Assembly: GCF_001468065.1 (NCBI RefSeq)
Contig: NZ_LNYZ01000003.1
Span: 48,921 to 112,920 of the forward strand
Origin: Legionella steigerwaltii
GTDB lineage: Bacteria; Pseudomonadota; Gammaproteobacteria; Legionellales; Legionellaceae
DNA: 64,000 bases
Reading direction: 5' to 3'
The notes beneath the pieces are model-generated. The model saw only the letters and a program-made list of their open reading frames with translations. It was not told the DNA's origin and searched no databases. This document shows, in pieces, positions 25,640 to 33,663 of the stretch. Made by a program: the position numbers and the translations under genes. How positions within the stretch are numbered: the first letter of the stretch is position 1; the number at the start of each line of letters is the position of its first letter.

Positions 25640-27018
25640 TGGTGCTCCGTGAAAGTAAAAGGATTTGCATGTTGACCACCTTCTATAGGTAATTCAATGC
25701 CTTCTGGTTCATCAAATCCCTTGCGAACAATTCGTGCCATTAAAAAGGCACCGACAGGAAATATAATCAGGTAAACGACCATGTACCCAAGCAGGGAAAG
25801 AAGAACATCGATACCGGTAAGGGAAGGAGAAACCGAATCAGCCGTGCGCAATAGCCCATAAACTGTCCAAGGTTGGCGGCCCACCTCTGTGGTTGCCCAC
25901 CCTGCAAGGACCGCGAAAAAACCAAGAGGTGCTGCAAACTGACAGATACGCAAAAACCACGTGGAGTCATACAGGCAATGACGTATCCGTAACCATAAAC
26001 TGATTGCAATTAAGGCAAGCATTATAAGACCCAAACCAACCATAATACGAAATGAAAAGAATGGGATTGCGACTGGAGGGCGTTCGTTCGCAGGCCACTG
26101 CTTTAACCCGGGAACCTCTCCATTAAGCTCATGGGTCAGAATGAGACTCCCCAACAAGGGGATTTCAATCACCGCGCGGTTCATTTCGTTTTTTTCATCC
26201 GGAAGAGCAAACAAAATAAGCGGAGCTCGTTTTTCTGGCTCCCAATGTGCTTCAATTGCAGCAAGCTTTGCAGGTTGATATTTAAGAGTGTTTAGCCCGT
26301 GTAAATCGCCCAATATGATTTGCAAGGGCACCAGCAGAGTTAAAAGCCAGAAAGTCATTGAAAACATTACCCTGCTTTCTGATATAAATTTATTTTTACG
26401 AATAAAATAAGCAGCCACAGAAATGACGACCAAGGCAGTAGTGATATAAAAACCAGTGACATTATGCAAGATACGATAAGGGAATGAGGGGTTGAAAATA
26501 ATACTCCACCAATCTACTGGAAAGAAACGTCCCTCCACAAACTTATATCCCGCTGGCGTTTGCATCCAACTATTGGCTGATAGAATCCAAAATGAAGAAA
26601 TGAGCGTGCCGGATGCCACCATCAATGCCGCCCCAAAATGAGCCCATCGCGGAACTAATTTACGTCCGAATAAAAGCACTCCCAGGAATGCTGCTTCAAG
26701 AAAAAATGCAGTGAGGCCTTCATAAGCGAAAAGCGGTGAGAGGACATTCGCTGTGGAATCCGCATAACGACTCCAATTCGTGCCAAACTGAAAGGGCATG
26801 ACAATGCCCGAAACAATCCCCATTCCAAAAGAGATTGCAAAAATTTTCGTCCAAAAAGTTGAAATGCGAAAATAAATTTCGCGCTTGGTCACAAAATGAA
26901 CTCCTTCAAGCAAGGCGATATAAGAAGCAAGTCCTACGGTGAACGCGGGCAATAGAATATGAAGGCCAATAACCCATGCAAATTGCAAGCGCGACAAGAT
27001 GAGCGGGTCAAGATGCAT
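25636..27018 (-). CDS. cioA: Cyanide-insensitive quinol oxidase subunit I (CioA/CydA)
   Basis: The 460-residue haem-bearing subunit has about nine helices. The axial His is H20 in AWVIGLHILLPAFTVG, and GRQPWTVYGLLRTADSVSP is the CIO-type signature near the C-terminus. The quinol-binding Q-loop (between about residues 240 and 315) is short, as in CIO rather than E. coli CydA. bd-type oxidases are relatively resistant to NO and cyanide. A good AGGAG Shine-Dalgarno precedes the ATG at 27018. An NsrR-like half-site lies 47 bases upstream, so it may share control with nsrR and aox. Confidence 0.93.
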   Translation of the reverse strand: MHLDPLILSRLQFAWVIGLHILLPAFTVGLASYIALLEGVHFVTKREIYFRISTFWTKIFAISFGMGIVSGIVMPFQFGTNWSRYADSTANVLSPLFAYEGLTAFFLEAAFLGVLLFGRKLVPRWAHFGAALMVASGTLISSFWILSANSWMQTPAGYKFVEGRFFPVDWWSIIFNPSFPYRILHNVTGFYITTALVVISVAAYFIRKNKFISESRVMFSMTFWLLTLLVPLQIILGDLHGLNTLKYQPAKLAAIEAHWEPEKRAPLILFALPDEKNEMNRAVIEIPLLGSLILTHELNGEVPGLKQWPANERPPVAIPFFSFRIMVGLGLIMLALIAISLWLRIRHCLYDSTWFLRICQFAAPLGFFAVLAGWATTEVGRQPWTVYGLLRTADSVSPSLTGIDVLLSLLGYMVVYLIIFPVGAFLMARIVRKGFDEPEGIELPIEGGQHANPFTFTEHQ

Positions 27019-27064
27019 GATTTATCTCCTTATGAATCTTCTAAATGCAATATCCCAATAATAT

Positions 27065-27075
27065 AAATGCAACTT
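27065..27075 (-). promoter_or_regulatory. NsrR-like half-site upstream of cioA
   Basis: Read on the reverse strand the site is AAGTTGCATTT, one base different from the NsrR half-site AAGATGCATTT. It lies between a possible TTTACA (-35) and an AT-rich -10 region. The facing half-site is absent, so this is weaker than the two full operators. Confidence 0.35.
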
Positions 27076-27240
27076 TTAGTTCCCATGTAAAACAACTCTT
27101 TGAAATATAGAATACTTTGTCAGCTAAAAACAGAGGATGAACGTTCAAGTTTATTTATTATATTTCTAATATAATGGGCTATAATTATCAATTAATATTT
27201 CTATGAAGATTTTACGTTATTTTTCAAACAATACGAGCGG

Positions 27241-27460
27241 ATTAAACCCTATTACAAAATGACTCTGAACCTCTTTTGAAAGAGCGACTTCAAACACAGG
27301 AGGAGCGCGCCAAATTAGACGGACTTTATGAGTGCATTTTATGCGCTTGCTGTACCAGTAACTGTCCACCTCCTGGTGGAATCCAGAAAAATATATCGGC
27401 CCTGCAGGATTATTATCGGCTAATCGCTTTCTGTATTATGTTATTCCGACGGAAAGATAA
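27241..27460 (+). pseudogene. sdhB: sdhB remnant (succinate dehydrogenase Fe-S subunit), frameshifted
   Basis: The translated fragments [39 protein letters not shown] and, in the next frame, [20 protein letters not shown] are unmistakable SdhB C-terminal sequence around the iron-sulfur cysteines. At least two frameshifts are visible: one just before the LQND segment and one at about 27364-27372. Both the N-terminal 2Fe-2S domain and the extreme C-terminus are missing. It is a short relic in the spacer between divergent cioA and the DUF488 gene, probably left by recombination when the island formed. Confidence 0.85.
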
Positions 27461-27557
27461 ATTATCGTCCAGTAAATATGAAGCCTTTAACAGTTGATCC
27501 TTTTGTACCTACAGAAAGAGTGTATTAAGAACATCTATGAGAAAGGAGTGCTCTAAA

Positions 27558-27914
27558 ATGTCAGACATTGAAATCAAAAGAATTTATGAGGAACCTAAAA
27601 AAACAGATGGATTCAGAATACTCGTAGACAAATTATGGCCACGTGGTGTTAAAAAAGACGATGCTGATGTTGATTTATGGCTCAAAGAGATTGCACCGAG
27701 TGATTCGTTAAGAAAATGGTTTAACCACGATGCTCAAAAATGGGCAGAATTTCAAAAACGATATGCAAAAGAATTAGAAGATAAGCACGATTTACTCGAT
27801 TCAATTAAAGAAAAAGCAAAACAACAAAAAGTAACCCTACTGTTTGCTTCTAAAGAAACTGAGCACAATAATGCGGTTGCGTTACTCAATATGCTTCTAC
27901 ATCGTACACAGTAG
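27558..27914 (+). CDS. DUF488 family protein (YeaO-like)
   Basis: The 118-residue protein begins MSDIEIKRIYEEPKKTDGFR. DGFRILVDKLWPRGVKKDDA and WLKEIAPSDSLRKWFNHD are the signature motifs of DUF488/YeaO. The frame is open from 27537, but a strong AAAGGAG lies 9 bases before the ATG at 27558. The biochemical role of the family is not established; some members sit with stress and metal genes. It is followed after 18 bases by acnA and is very likely co-transcribed with it. Confidence 0.85.
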   Translation: MSDIEIKRIYEEPKKTDGFRILVDKLWPRGVKKDDADVDLWLKEIAPSDSLRKWFNHDAQKWAEFQKRYAKELEDKHDLLDSIKEKAKQQKVTLLFASKETEHNNAVALLNMLLHRTQ

Positions 27915-27932
27915 CATTAGGAGAGAGTAAAA

Positions 27933-30773
27933 ATGCCAATAAAAAAATGGATGGATTGGTTCAAAGGTTCAAAATCAAAAAGCACACAAGCAATCATCAA
28001 TGAGTCATCGGAAGCGTCATTTCCCGCAAGTGATCCGCCTTCTTGGATTTCGCAAGATCATGAACTCAAAAAAACTGCGACTGCATCGTCCATTATTCTA
28101 GAAAAAGAATTTCACCAAAAAATACAACAATCTCTTGTAATAAATGGCATGGAATATCATTACTACAGCTTAGCCGAAGCAGAACACGCAGGACTTAAAG
28201 GCTTATCGAAGCTACCCTATACTTTAAAAATTCTTCTAGAAAATTTACTTCGTCATTTAGATGGACATACGGTTACCGTAGATGATGTCAAAGCACTTGT
28301 TGATTGGTTAAAAGAGAAAGCTTCAGATCATGAAATTGCCTATCGACCTGCACGGGTGTTGATGCAAGACTTTACCGGTGTTCCTGCCATCGTTGATCTT
28401 GCAGCAATGCGTGATGCCATTAAAGAAATGGGAGGAGATACGGGGCAAATCAATCCATTGACTGCTGTTGATTTGGTCATTGATCATTCCATACAGGTCG
28501 ATCAATTTCTTGTTCCAGATGCATTTACTATTAATGCCAAGAAAGAAATGGAACGAAATTATGAACGCTATGAGTTTTTACGTTGGGGACAAAAGGCTTT
28601 TCAAAATTTTCGCGTTGTGCCACCTGATACGGGGATATGTCACCAAGTTAATTTGGAATATCTGGCGAAGACGGTCTGGAGTCAAGAAATCAGCGGGAAA
28701 ATGCATGCCTTTCCAGATACATTGGTAGGCACAGACAGTCATACGACCATGATCAATGGCCTTGGTGTGTTAGGATGGGGCGTTGGAGGTATTGAAGCGG
28801 AAGCAGCCATGCTAGGACAACCCATTTCAATGCTCATTCCAGAAGTTATGGGGGTCAAATTAACGGGCCGCTTGCAAGAAGGGGTGACAGCAACAGATCT
28901 CGTGCTTTCGATAACTCAACTTTTACGCAAAACAGGTGTAGTGGGTAAGTTTGTTGAGTTTTTTGGAGAGGGATTAGCTGAGCTATCCATTGCCGATCGA
29001 GCAACCATCAGTAATATGTCACCTGAATATGGTGCAACCTGTGGTTTTTTTCCAATTGATCAAACAACCCTTGATTATTTACATTTAAGCGGAAGAGACA
29101 AGCAAACCATTGATTTGGTTGAAGCCTATGCCAAAACTCAAGGGTTATGGCATGAGGTAGATCAAGTTGAACCTGTTTATACAGATGTTATCACCTTGGA
29201 TTTAGCAACAATTCGCCCTTGCATGGCAGGGCCAAAACGGCCGCAAGATTACGTTGAATTAGCAAGTCTTCCTCAAGCAATGGATCAATTTCTTAATGAA
29301 AACAATCGAAGAGACGAAAAACATAAAGCATTTGGTACAGAGGCTGATTATGAATTACATCATGGAGATGTGGTCATCGCTGCAATTACCAGTTGCACAA
29401 ATACTTCAAACCCTAATGTACTTATTGCGGCTGGCTTGTTAGCCAAAAAAGCTGTTGAAAAAGGTTTAAAGAGAAAACCATGGGTCAAAACCTCATTTGC
29501 CCCGGGATCTCAAGTTGTGACTCGATATTTAGAGCAAACTGGTTTACAAAAATATCTGGATGAATTGGGGTTTACCTTAGTAGGATATGGCTGTACAACC
29601 TGTATTGGCAACTCAGGACCACTTCCTGGACCTGTTGAGAAAACGGTGATTGACCATGATTTGGTTGTGTCTGCGGTATTGTCTGGTAATCGTAATTTTG
29701 AAGGACGTATCCATCCGTTGGTGAAAGCCAATTGGCTCGCATCGCCACCACTTGTTGTCGCTTTTGCTCTTGCTGGAACGACTTTATTTGATATGACGAA
29801 CGATCCTCTCGGGTTAGATGCAGAGAAAAATCCTATTTATCTAAAGGATCTGTGGCCATCAAATAGTGAAATTGCTTATGAAGTGGCAAAAATAACGCAA
29901 CAAATGTTTCATGAAGCGTATGCCTATATCTTTACCGGCACGAAGGAATGGCGTGCCATGAAAACTATTGCATCCGATACCTATACTTGGAAATCCAATT
30001 CAACCTATATTCAACATCCATCTTTTTTTGAGGGAATGGATGTGATGCCTGAGGAAATACAAGATATTAAAGGTGCTCGAGTTCTTGCTCTGTTTGGCGA
30101 TAGCGTGACTACCGATCATATCTCACCAGCGGGCTCCATTAAGCCTGATAGCCCTGCAGGAAAATACCTTCAATCTAAAGGAATTGCAGCTAAGGATTTT
30201 AATTCTTATGGTTCACGTCGAGGTAATCATGAGGTTATGGTTCGCGGGACGTTTGCGAATATCCGCATTCGCAATGAAATGATTCCTGGTGTAGAGGGTG
30301 GTTTTACGCGTCATATTCCCAGTGGCGATATAGTACCCATATATGACGCAGCAATGCAGTATAAAGAAGAACACATCCCTTTAATTATTATTGCTGGAAG
30401 AGAATATGGAACAGGATCTTCGCGTGATTGGGCCGCTAAAGGACCTAAACTTCAGGGGGTGGTAGCCGTTATTGCAGAAAGCTTTGAGCGAATTCACCGT
30501 TCAAACTTAATAGGTATGGGCATTCTTCCTCTGGAATTTCCCGAAGGAGTCACTCGTAAAACACTAAAAATCACGGGCTCTGAACAAATTGATATTTTAA
30601 ATCTTGCTCATCAATTAAAACCACACGCGCTAATAAAAGCAGTCATTCATAGAGAAGATGAAACACAAACGGAAATAAACCTTATTTCGCGAATTGATAC
30701 TTTAACTGAATTAGCGTACTACAAAAATGGTGGTATCTTGCAATATGTACTTAGAGAAATGTTAAAAACCTAG
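27933..30773 (+). CDS. acnA: Aconitate hydratase AcnA with extra N-terminal extension
   Basis: AcnA isomerises citrate to isocitrate via cis-aconitate with a 4Fe-4S cluster. The 946-residue protein follows E. coli AcnA throughout: YRPARVLMQDFTGVP, TLVGTDSHTTMINGLGVLGW, cluster Cys in TSCTNTSNP and GYGCTTCIGNSGPL, and the swivel-domain SRDWAAKGP. About the first 55 residues are extra and contain SSEASFPASDPPSW, a motif found in many small bacterial proteins of unknown function. An AGGAGAGAG Shine-Dalgarno before the ATG shows that the extension is translated. Position in the island suggests a second, stress-related aconitase rather than the housekeeping copy. Confidence 0.93.
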   Translation: MPIKKWMDWFKGSKSKSTQAIINESSEASFPASDPPSWISQDHELKKTATASSIILEKEFHQKIQQSLVINGMEYHYYSLAEAEHAGLKGLSKLPYTLKILLENLLRHLDGHTVTVDDVKALVDWLKEKASDHEIAYRPARVLMQDFTGVPAIVDLAAMRDAIKEMGGDTGQINPLTAVDLVIDHSIQVDQFLVPDAFTINAKKEMERNYERYEFLRWGQKAFQNFRVVPPDTGICHQVNLEYLAKTVWSQEISGKMHAFPDTLVGTDSHTTMINGLGVLGWGVGGIEAEAAMLGQPISMLIPEVMGVKLTGRLQEGVTATDLVLSITQLLRKTGVVGKFVEFFGEGLAELSIADRATISNMSPEYGATCGFFPIDQTTLDYLHLSGRDKQTIDLVEAYAKTQGLWHEVDQVEPVYTDVITLDLATIRPCMAGPKRPQDYVELASLPQAMDQFLNENNRRDEKHKAFGTEADYELHHGDVVIAAITSCTNTSNPNVLIAAGLLAKKAVEKGLKRKPWVKTSFAPGSQVVTRYLEQTGLQKYLDELGFTLVGYGCTTCIGNSGPLPGPVEKTVIDHDLVVSAVLSGNRNFEGRIHPLVKANWLASPPLVVAFALAGTTLFDMTNDPLGLDAEKNPIYLKDLWPSNSEIAYEVAKITQQMFHEAYAYIFTGTKEWRAMKTIASDTYTWKSNSTYIQHPSFFEGMDVMPEEIQDIKGARVLALFGDSVTTDHISPAGSIKPDSPAGKYLQSKGIAAKDFNSYGSRRGNHEVMVRGTFANIRIRNEMIPGVEGGFTRHIPSGDIVPIYDAAMQYKEEHIPLIIIAGREYGTGSSRDWAAKGPKLQGVVAVIAESFERIHRSNLIGMGILPLEFPEGVTRKTLKITGSEQIDILNLAHQLKPHALIKAVIHREDETQTEINLISRIDTLTELAYYKNGGILQYVLREMLKT

Positions 30774-30822
30774 ATAATTGTTCAAACGCTCAAATAACGA
30801 TTCAGACATGGTATACTTCTTA

Positions 30823-30845
30823 AAGATGTATTTGCAATGCATCTT
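30823..30845 (+). promoter_or_regulatory. NsrR operator upstream of nsrR
   Basis: AAGATGTATTT, one base, then CAATGCATCTT: 22 of 23 positions agree with the NsrR consensus of two 11-bp inverted half-sites. It lies just after a possible -10 element (TATACT, about 30812-30817), the expected place for repression, and implies autoregulation. Confidence 0.8.
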
Positions 30846-30889
30846 ATAAAAAGAAATAATCAGAGTCAACTAACAATTTGGATTTAATG

Positions 30890-31321
30890 ATGCAACTGAC
30901 ACAATTTACGGATTACTCATTACGCGCCTTGATTTACATTGCTCTTAGAAAAGATTCCTGCACGGTTAAGGACATTACAGAGGCCTACGGAATTTCGAAC
31001 AATCACATGATTAAAATCATTCATAATTTAGCCAAGCTTGGACTAATTAAAACCATCCGCGGCAAGAATGGTGGTATTTTAATGGCAGCCCAACCTGGAG
31101 CAATTAATTTAGGTCAATTAATTGCCCGGCTGGAGCCTCATTTTGATTTGGTACCTTGTTTTAATAAAGAAAAAGCCAATTGCTGTATTGCTCCTGTATG
31201 CAAATTAAAGGGCATCTTGCATGAAGCCCAAACAGCATTTATGGGGATCTTGGAACGATATACTTTGGCTGACGTGTTGCATAACCCAAATGAGTTGTCT
31301 GTTTTCTTGAACATTAAATAA
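30890..31321 (+). CDS. nsrR: Rrf2-family NO-sensing repressor NsrR
   Basis: NsrR represses target promoters and is inactivated when nitric oxide nitrosylates its Fe-S cluster. The product of about 143 residues begins MQLTQFTDYSLRALIYIA like E. coli NsrR. It has the winged helix with recognition motif ISNNHMIKIIHNLAKLGLI and RGKNGGI, and three cluster cysteines C90, C98 (or C99) and C104 in CFNKEKANCCIAPVCKLKG. The frame is open from a TTG at 30878; ATGs at 30887 and 30890 follow, and 30890 matches the family N-terminus. A near-perfect NsrR operator lies 45 bases upstream. It is flanked by acnA and, divergently convergent, the tehB-aox operon. Confidence 0.92.
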   Translation: MQLTQFTDYSLRALIYIALRKDSCTVKDITEAYGISNNHMIKIIHNLAKLGLIKTIRGKNGGILMAAQPGAINLGQLIARLEPHFDLVPCFNKEKANCCIAPVCKLKGILHEAQTAFMGILERYTLADVLHNPNELSVFLNIK

Positions 31322-31325
31322 AGTA

Positions 31326-32222
31326 TTATGCAATTTTTTGTGCGAGCAAAAGACCAAATAGACCTGATAGGGGTCTTCCCAGTTCATCTTGTTTATGCAA
31401 ATGGCCTACTGATTCTTTATATTCGAGTATCGACCATCCACTGTCTTGATATATATGATAGAGTTCCTCTTTTTGCGGCAGAAAAGTGAAAAACTCTGGC
31501 AGTGAATAAAGTTCTGAGTGAATAGGGAACACTAAAAAATGATACCCTTTCTTTTTGGTTGCTTTTTGGAGCTCGGTAAGCAATTCTGGAATGCGTTGCG
31601 TATTTAAAAATTGTAAGCTGACTGTTGAGAGCACTAAATCATAACATTCTGGTTCAAGATTTAGAGGTTGGTTTAAATCATGCAGTAGCGTATTGACTCC
31701 AGACAAGGCTTCTTTCTGTACGATATCTTCAATGCTCTCCAAAGCGGATGGGTTGTGATCAATTCCAGTGACCCTATGCCCCATTTTTGCTAAATACAAT
31801 AAATTTCTTCCTGAACCACAACCTACATCAAGTATTGATGAGGTTTGCAAATGACGTAAATAAGTCTGATAGACATACACTAAATCACTGTGTGCTGCCC
31901 CTAAACTGTATTTTTTACTGAAATAACGTTGGGGCATACAATAAAACTCAAGATTTGCCTTAAAAGGTTCGCTGACAGGGATAATTTTATGCCATGCAGC
32001 AGGGGAGATCAGTAATTGGGGATGTTCTTCGTTAATTCGAGTGCGTGATAACTCATGTCCCTGACCATTTAGGAATACAAAATCAATTGCCCCTTCGCGT
32101 AGGGTAAGTTGACCCCAGGTTCCTTCTTTAGTGCTGTGTTTTTCAAGAAAAAATTTTAGTTTTCCATGGCTTTCAAGCTCTATTTTTTTGTAACACATTA
32201 ACTCACAGTATTCTGTTATCAT
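31326..32222 (-). CDS. tehB: TehB-like methyltransferase with N-terminal YeaR/TehB-type domain
   Basis: The 298-residue protein has an N-terminal cupin-like domain (about 20-105, GTWGQLTLREGAIDFVFLNG and HPQLLISPAAWHKIIP), as in YeaR (DUF1971). A class I SAM-dependent methyltransferase follows, with motif I SSILDVGCGSGRNLLYLA and a later GIDHNPSALESI. This two-domain form is the long TehB type linked to tellurite resistance. In E. coli yeaR is NsrR- and nitrate-controlled. The gene follows aox by 38 bases on the same strand, so it lies in an operon under the aox NsrR operator. It converges on nsrR. Confidence 0.85.
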   Translation of the reverse strand: MITEYCELMCYKKIELESHGKLKFFLEKHSTKEGTWGQLTLREGAIDFVFLNGQGHELSRTRINEEHPQLLISPAAWHKIIPVSEPFKANLEFYCMPQRYFSKKYSLGAAHSDLVYVYQTYLRHLQTSSILDVGCGSGRNLLYLAKMGHRVTGIDHNPSALESIEDIVQKEALSGVNTLLHDLNQPLNLEPECYDLVLSTVSLQFLNTQRIPELLTELQKATKKKGYHFLVFPIHSELYSLPEFFTFLPQKEELYHIYQDSGWSILEYKESVGHLHKQDELGRPLSGLFGLLLAQKIA

Positions 32223-32260
32223 GATGCACCTTTTATTTCTGGTTATCGATAATTATCTTA

Positions 32261-32920
32261 TCAGTTGCTGCTCTTATTATCTGTAAGCTCTGATTCCAGT
32301 TTGGTTAAAAGAGTACGCTCGTTCGCCAATTTGTCAGCTAACTGGTGGTTTACATCTCGATGCTCTTCTTCATCAATGCGTACAACCAATAGCACGTCAC
32401 GTAAGCGTGCATCAGAAGCTAATCCCCAATAGTTTTTAGCAATATCAGGAGCGGGACAATTTTCAATGCGACCTTCATCTAATTCTTGCAGATAATGGGT
32501 ATAGCTAACAACAGCCTCTTCTTCAAGATAACCAACAAAGCGATGGGCTGTTTTAGAAGAAAGAACATACATCAACAAATATAAAACTACGAAAAGAGCT
32601 TGGGCTATGAAAATAATAAATCGTTCAAACCAATTAGGTTTAGCAATATACATAAAAGTAATCAAATGCATCCGTTCATTTTCTGCTTCATCTAACAATG
32701 TTTTAATCCAGCCCTCATCATTTTTGATTTTTCTTAAGCAGCGTAAATGCAGCAACGCAGCGCCAACCATGCCAGGTACTGCAGCTACTGTTTCGAGTAC
32801 TATGGCGCGATTTCCATATCGTTTTTGAAAAAAAGTATCAGCAAAAAACCGAAAAAATTTCACAAGACCAAAGGCAATTTTATCACTGATGGTTTTAGCA
32901 GGTTTATGAGTTGCTGACAT
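32261..32920 (-). CDS. aox: Alternative oxidase (AOX)
   Basis: AOX is a membrane-bound diiron quinol oxidase that reduces oxygen to water without proton pumping and is insensitive to cyanide and NO. The 219-residue protein has all family blocks: the diiron Glu in VLETVAAVPGM (E43), NERMHL (E82, H85), YLEEEAV (about 131-137) and RIDEEEHRDVNH (E184/H187). Two hydrophobic stretches at about 98-120 form the membrane-associated hairpin. An AAAGGAG precedes the ATG by 7 bases. A near-perfect NsrR operator lies about 45 bases upstream. Bacterial AOX is rare. In Vibrio fischeri it is controlled by NsrR and NO, and the arrangement here fits that. Confidence 0.95.
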   Translation of the reverse strand: MSATHKPAKTISDKIAFGLVKFFRFFADTFFQKRYGNRAIVLETVAAVPGMVGAALLHLRCLRKIKNDEGWIKTLLDEAENERMHLITFMYIAKPNWFERFIIFIAQALFVVLYLLMYVLSSKTAHRFVGYLEEEAVVSYTHYLQELDEGRIENCPAPDIAKNYWGLASDARLRDVLLVVRIDEEEHRDVNHQLADKLANERTLLTKLESELTDNKSSN

Positions 32921-32962
32921 AATTTGCTCCTTTGCGGTATGTTATACAAGAGTATTATAATA

Positions 32963-32985
32963 AAGATGTATTTAAAATACAACTT
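32963..32985 (-). promoter_or_regulatory. NsrR operator upstream of aox-tehB
   Basis: AAGATGTATTT, A, AAATACAACTT: 22 of 23 positions match the NsrR consensus, the one difference being A for T in the right half. It lies about 45 bases upstream of the AOX start, and on the other side it faces the membrane-protein gene at 33138. Confidence 0.8.
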
Positions 32986-33098
32986 TATAAAAATATGTCA
33001 ATCTACCCGCTCTTTTATTTGGAATAGCTACTATTTTAGTCCATTTTTTCATCTATTTTAGAAAAGCCGTTTCTTGACAGCACATATTCAGGCCTCAT

Positions 33099-33107
33099 AA
33101 GATGCAT
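33099..33107 (+). promoter_or_regulatory. NsrR-like half-site before the 33138 gene
   Basis: AAGATGCAT, a 9-base match to the core of an NsrR half-site, overlaps the -10 position of a promoter whose -35 would be TTGACA (33074-33079). The second half-site is not conserved. If functional it would add the membrane-protein gene to the NO regulon. Confidence 0.35.
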
Positions 33108-33137
33108 CACATTTATTAGTTTTTAAATGAGCTCAAA

Positions 33138-33566
33138 ATGCCTCTCTATTTGACGTCTATCTGCGCATTTTTATGGGCAGGTATGATACTTGGTATCTCT
33201 TTTTTTGAAAGTTGGGTGAAGTTTAAAACGCCTGCTTTGGACAAAGTAGTGGGTTTGAATGTTGGACGCACAGTGTTCTTTTATTTTCATCGGCTACAGA
33301 TGGGATGGTTTGTTCTTTTAATCATTTTAACTCTTTTAAGTGATCCAACCAGAATTGAGATCTTATTTCTCGCAATACTCTTCGGCATTCTCATGCTACA
33401 AACTTACTGGATTTTTCCAATACTCAGTCAACGAGTCGATGAATTGGCAAGAGGAAAAAAACTGCCTCACTCCTGTGCTCATGGTTTGTATGGGGTTGGA
33501 GAGCTGATCAAATTTTTTGTTCTCTTTGCTTTAGGGATTGAGGGATACGGTGTATTGTTTTTCTAG
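33138..33566 (+). CDS. Small four-helix membrane protein (DUF4149-like), unknown role
   Basis: The 142-residue protein has four hydrophobic helices: YLTSICAFLWAGMILGISFF, MGWFVLLIILTLL, ILFLAILFGILMLQTYWIF and LIKFFVLFALGIEG. It also has two charged loops with FFYFHRLQ and ILSQRVDELARGKKLPHSC. It resembles the DUF4149-type proteins, whose function is unknown. It is divergent from aox, and an NsrR-like half-site lies in its promoter, so it may belong to the same NO response. It is the last gene before the tRNA-Lys remnant. Confidence 0.7.
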   Translation: MPLYLTSICAFLWAGMILGISFFESWVKFKTPALDKVVGLNVGRTVFFYFHRLQMGWFVLLIILTLLSDPTRIEILFLAILFGILMLQTYWIFPILSQRVDELARGKKLPHSCAHGLYGVGELIKFFVLFALGIEGYGVLFF

Positions 33567-33612
33567 AGTGATTGGAGCGTAGTTTACCTTAATGAAATTG
33601 ATAAAAAACTAT

Positions 33613-33655
33613 ACTCTTAATCCCTTGGTCATAGGTTCGCGCCCCATATCAATGA
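33613..33655 (+). repeat. tRNA-Lys 3'-half remnant (putative attR)
   Basis: The anticodon loop and T arm of the 24337 tRNA-Lys recur here: ACTCTTAATC, C for T, then CTTGGTCATAGGTTCG (33613-33639), 26 of 27 identical. The next bases diverge (GCGCCCC), then CATATCAAT resembles the tRNA's CTATCAAT end. No acceptor 5' half or D arm is present, so it is not a functional tRNA. Confidence 0.85.
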
Positions 33656-33663
33656 AACTTGCT

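Larger units (their letters stand above)
24367..33650. mobile_element. Putative tRNA-Lys-bounded genomic island (integrase lost)
   Basis: The segment is bounded by a direct repeat: 24367-24393 inside tRNA-Lys and 33613-33639, identical at 26 of 27 positions, with a further shared TATCAAT to the right of each. This is the geometry left by tyrosine-recombinase integration at a tRNA 3' end. The content (cioAB, sdhB remnant, DUF488, acnA, nsrR, tehB, aox) is a coherent accessory respiratory set. No integrase, excisionase or transfer gene is visible, so the element would be an old, immobile relic. Confidence 0.55.

Noticed and set aside
33613..33655. Second functional tRNA
   Set aside because: Only the 3' half of tRNA-Lys is present, and the T arm and acceptor are broken. 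Listed as a remnant instead.
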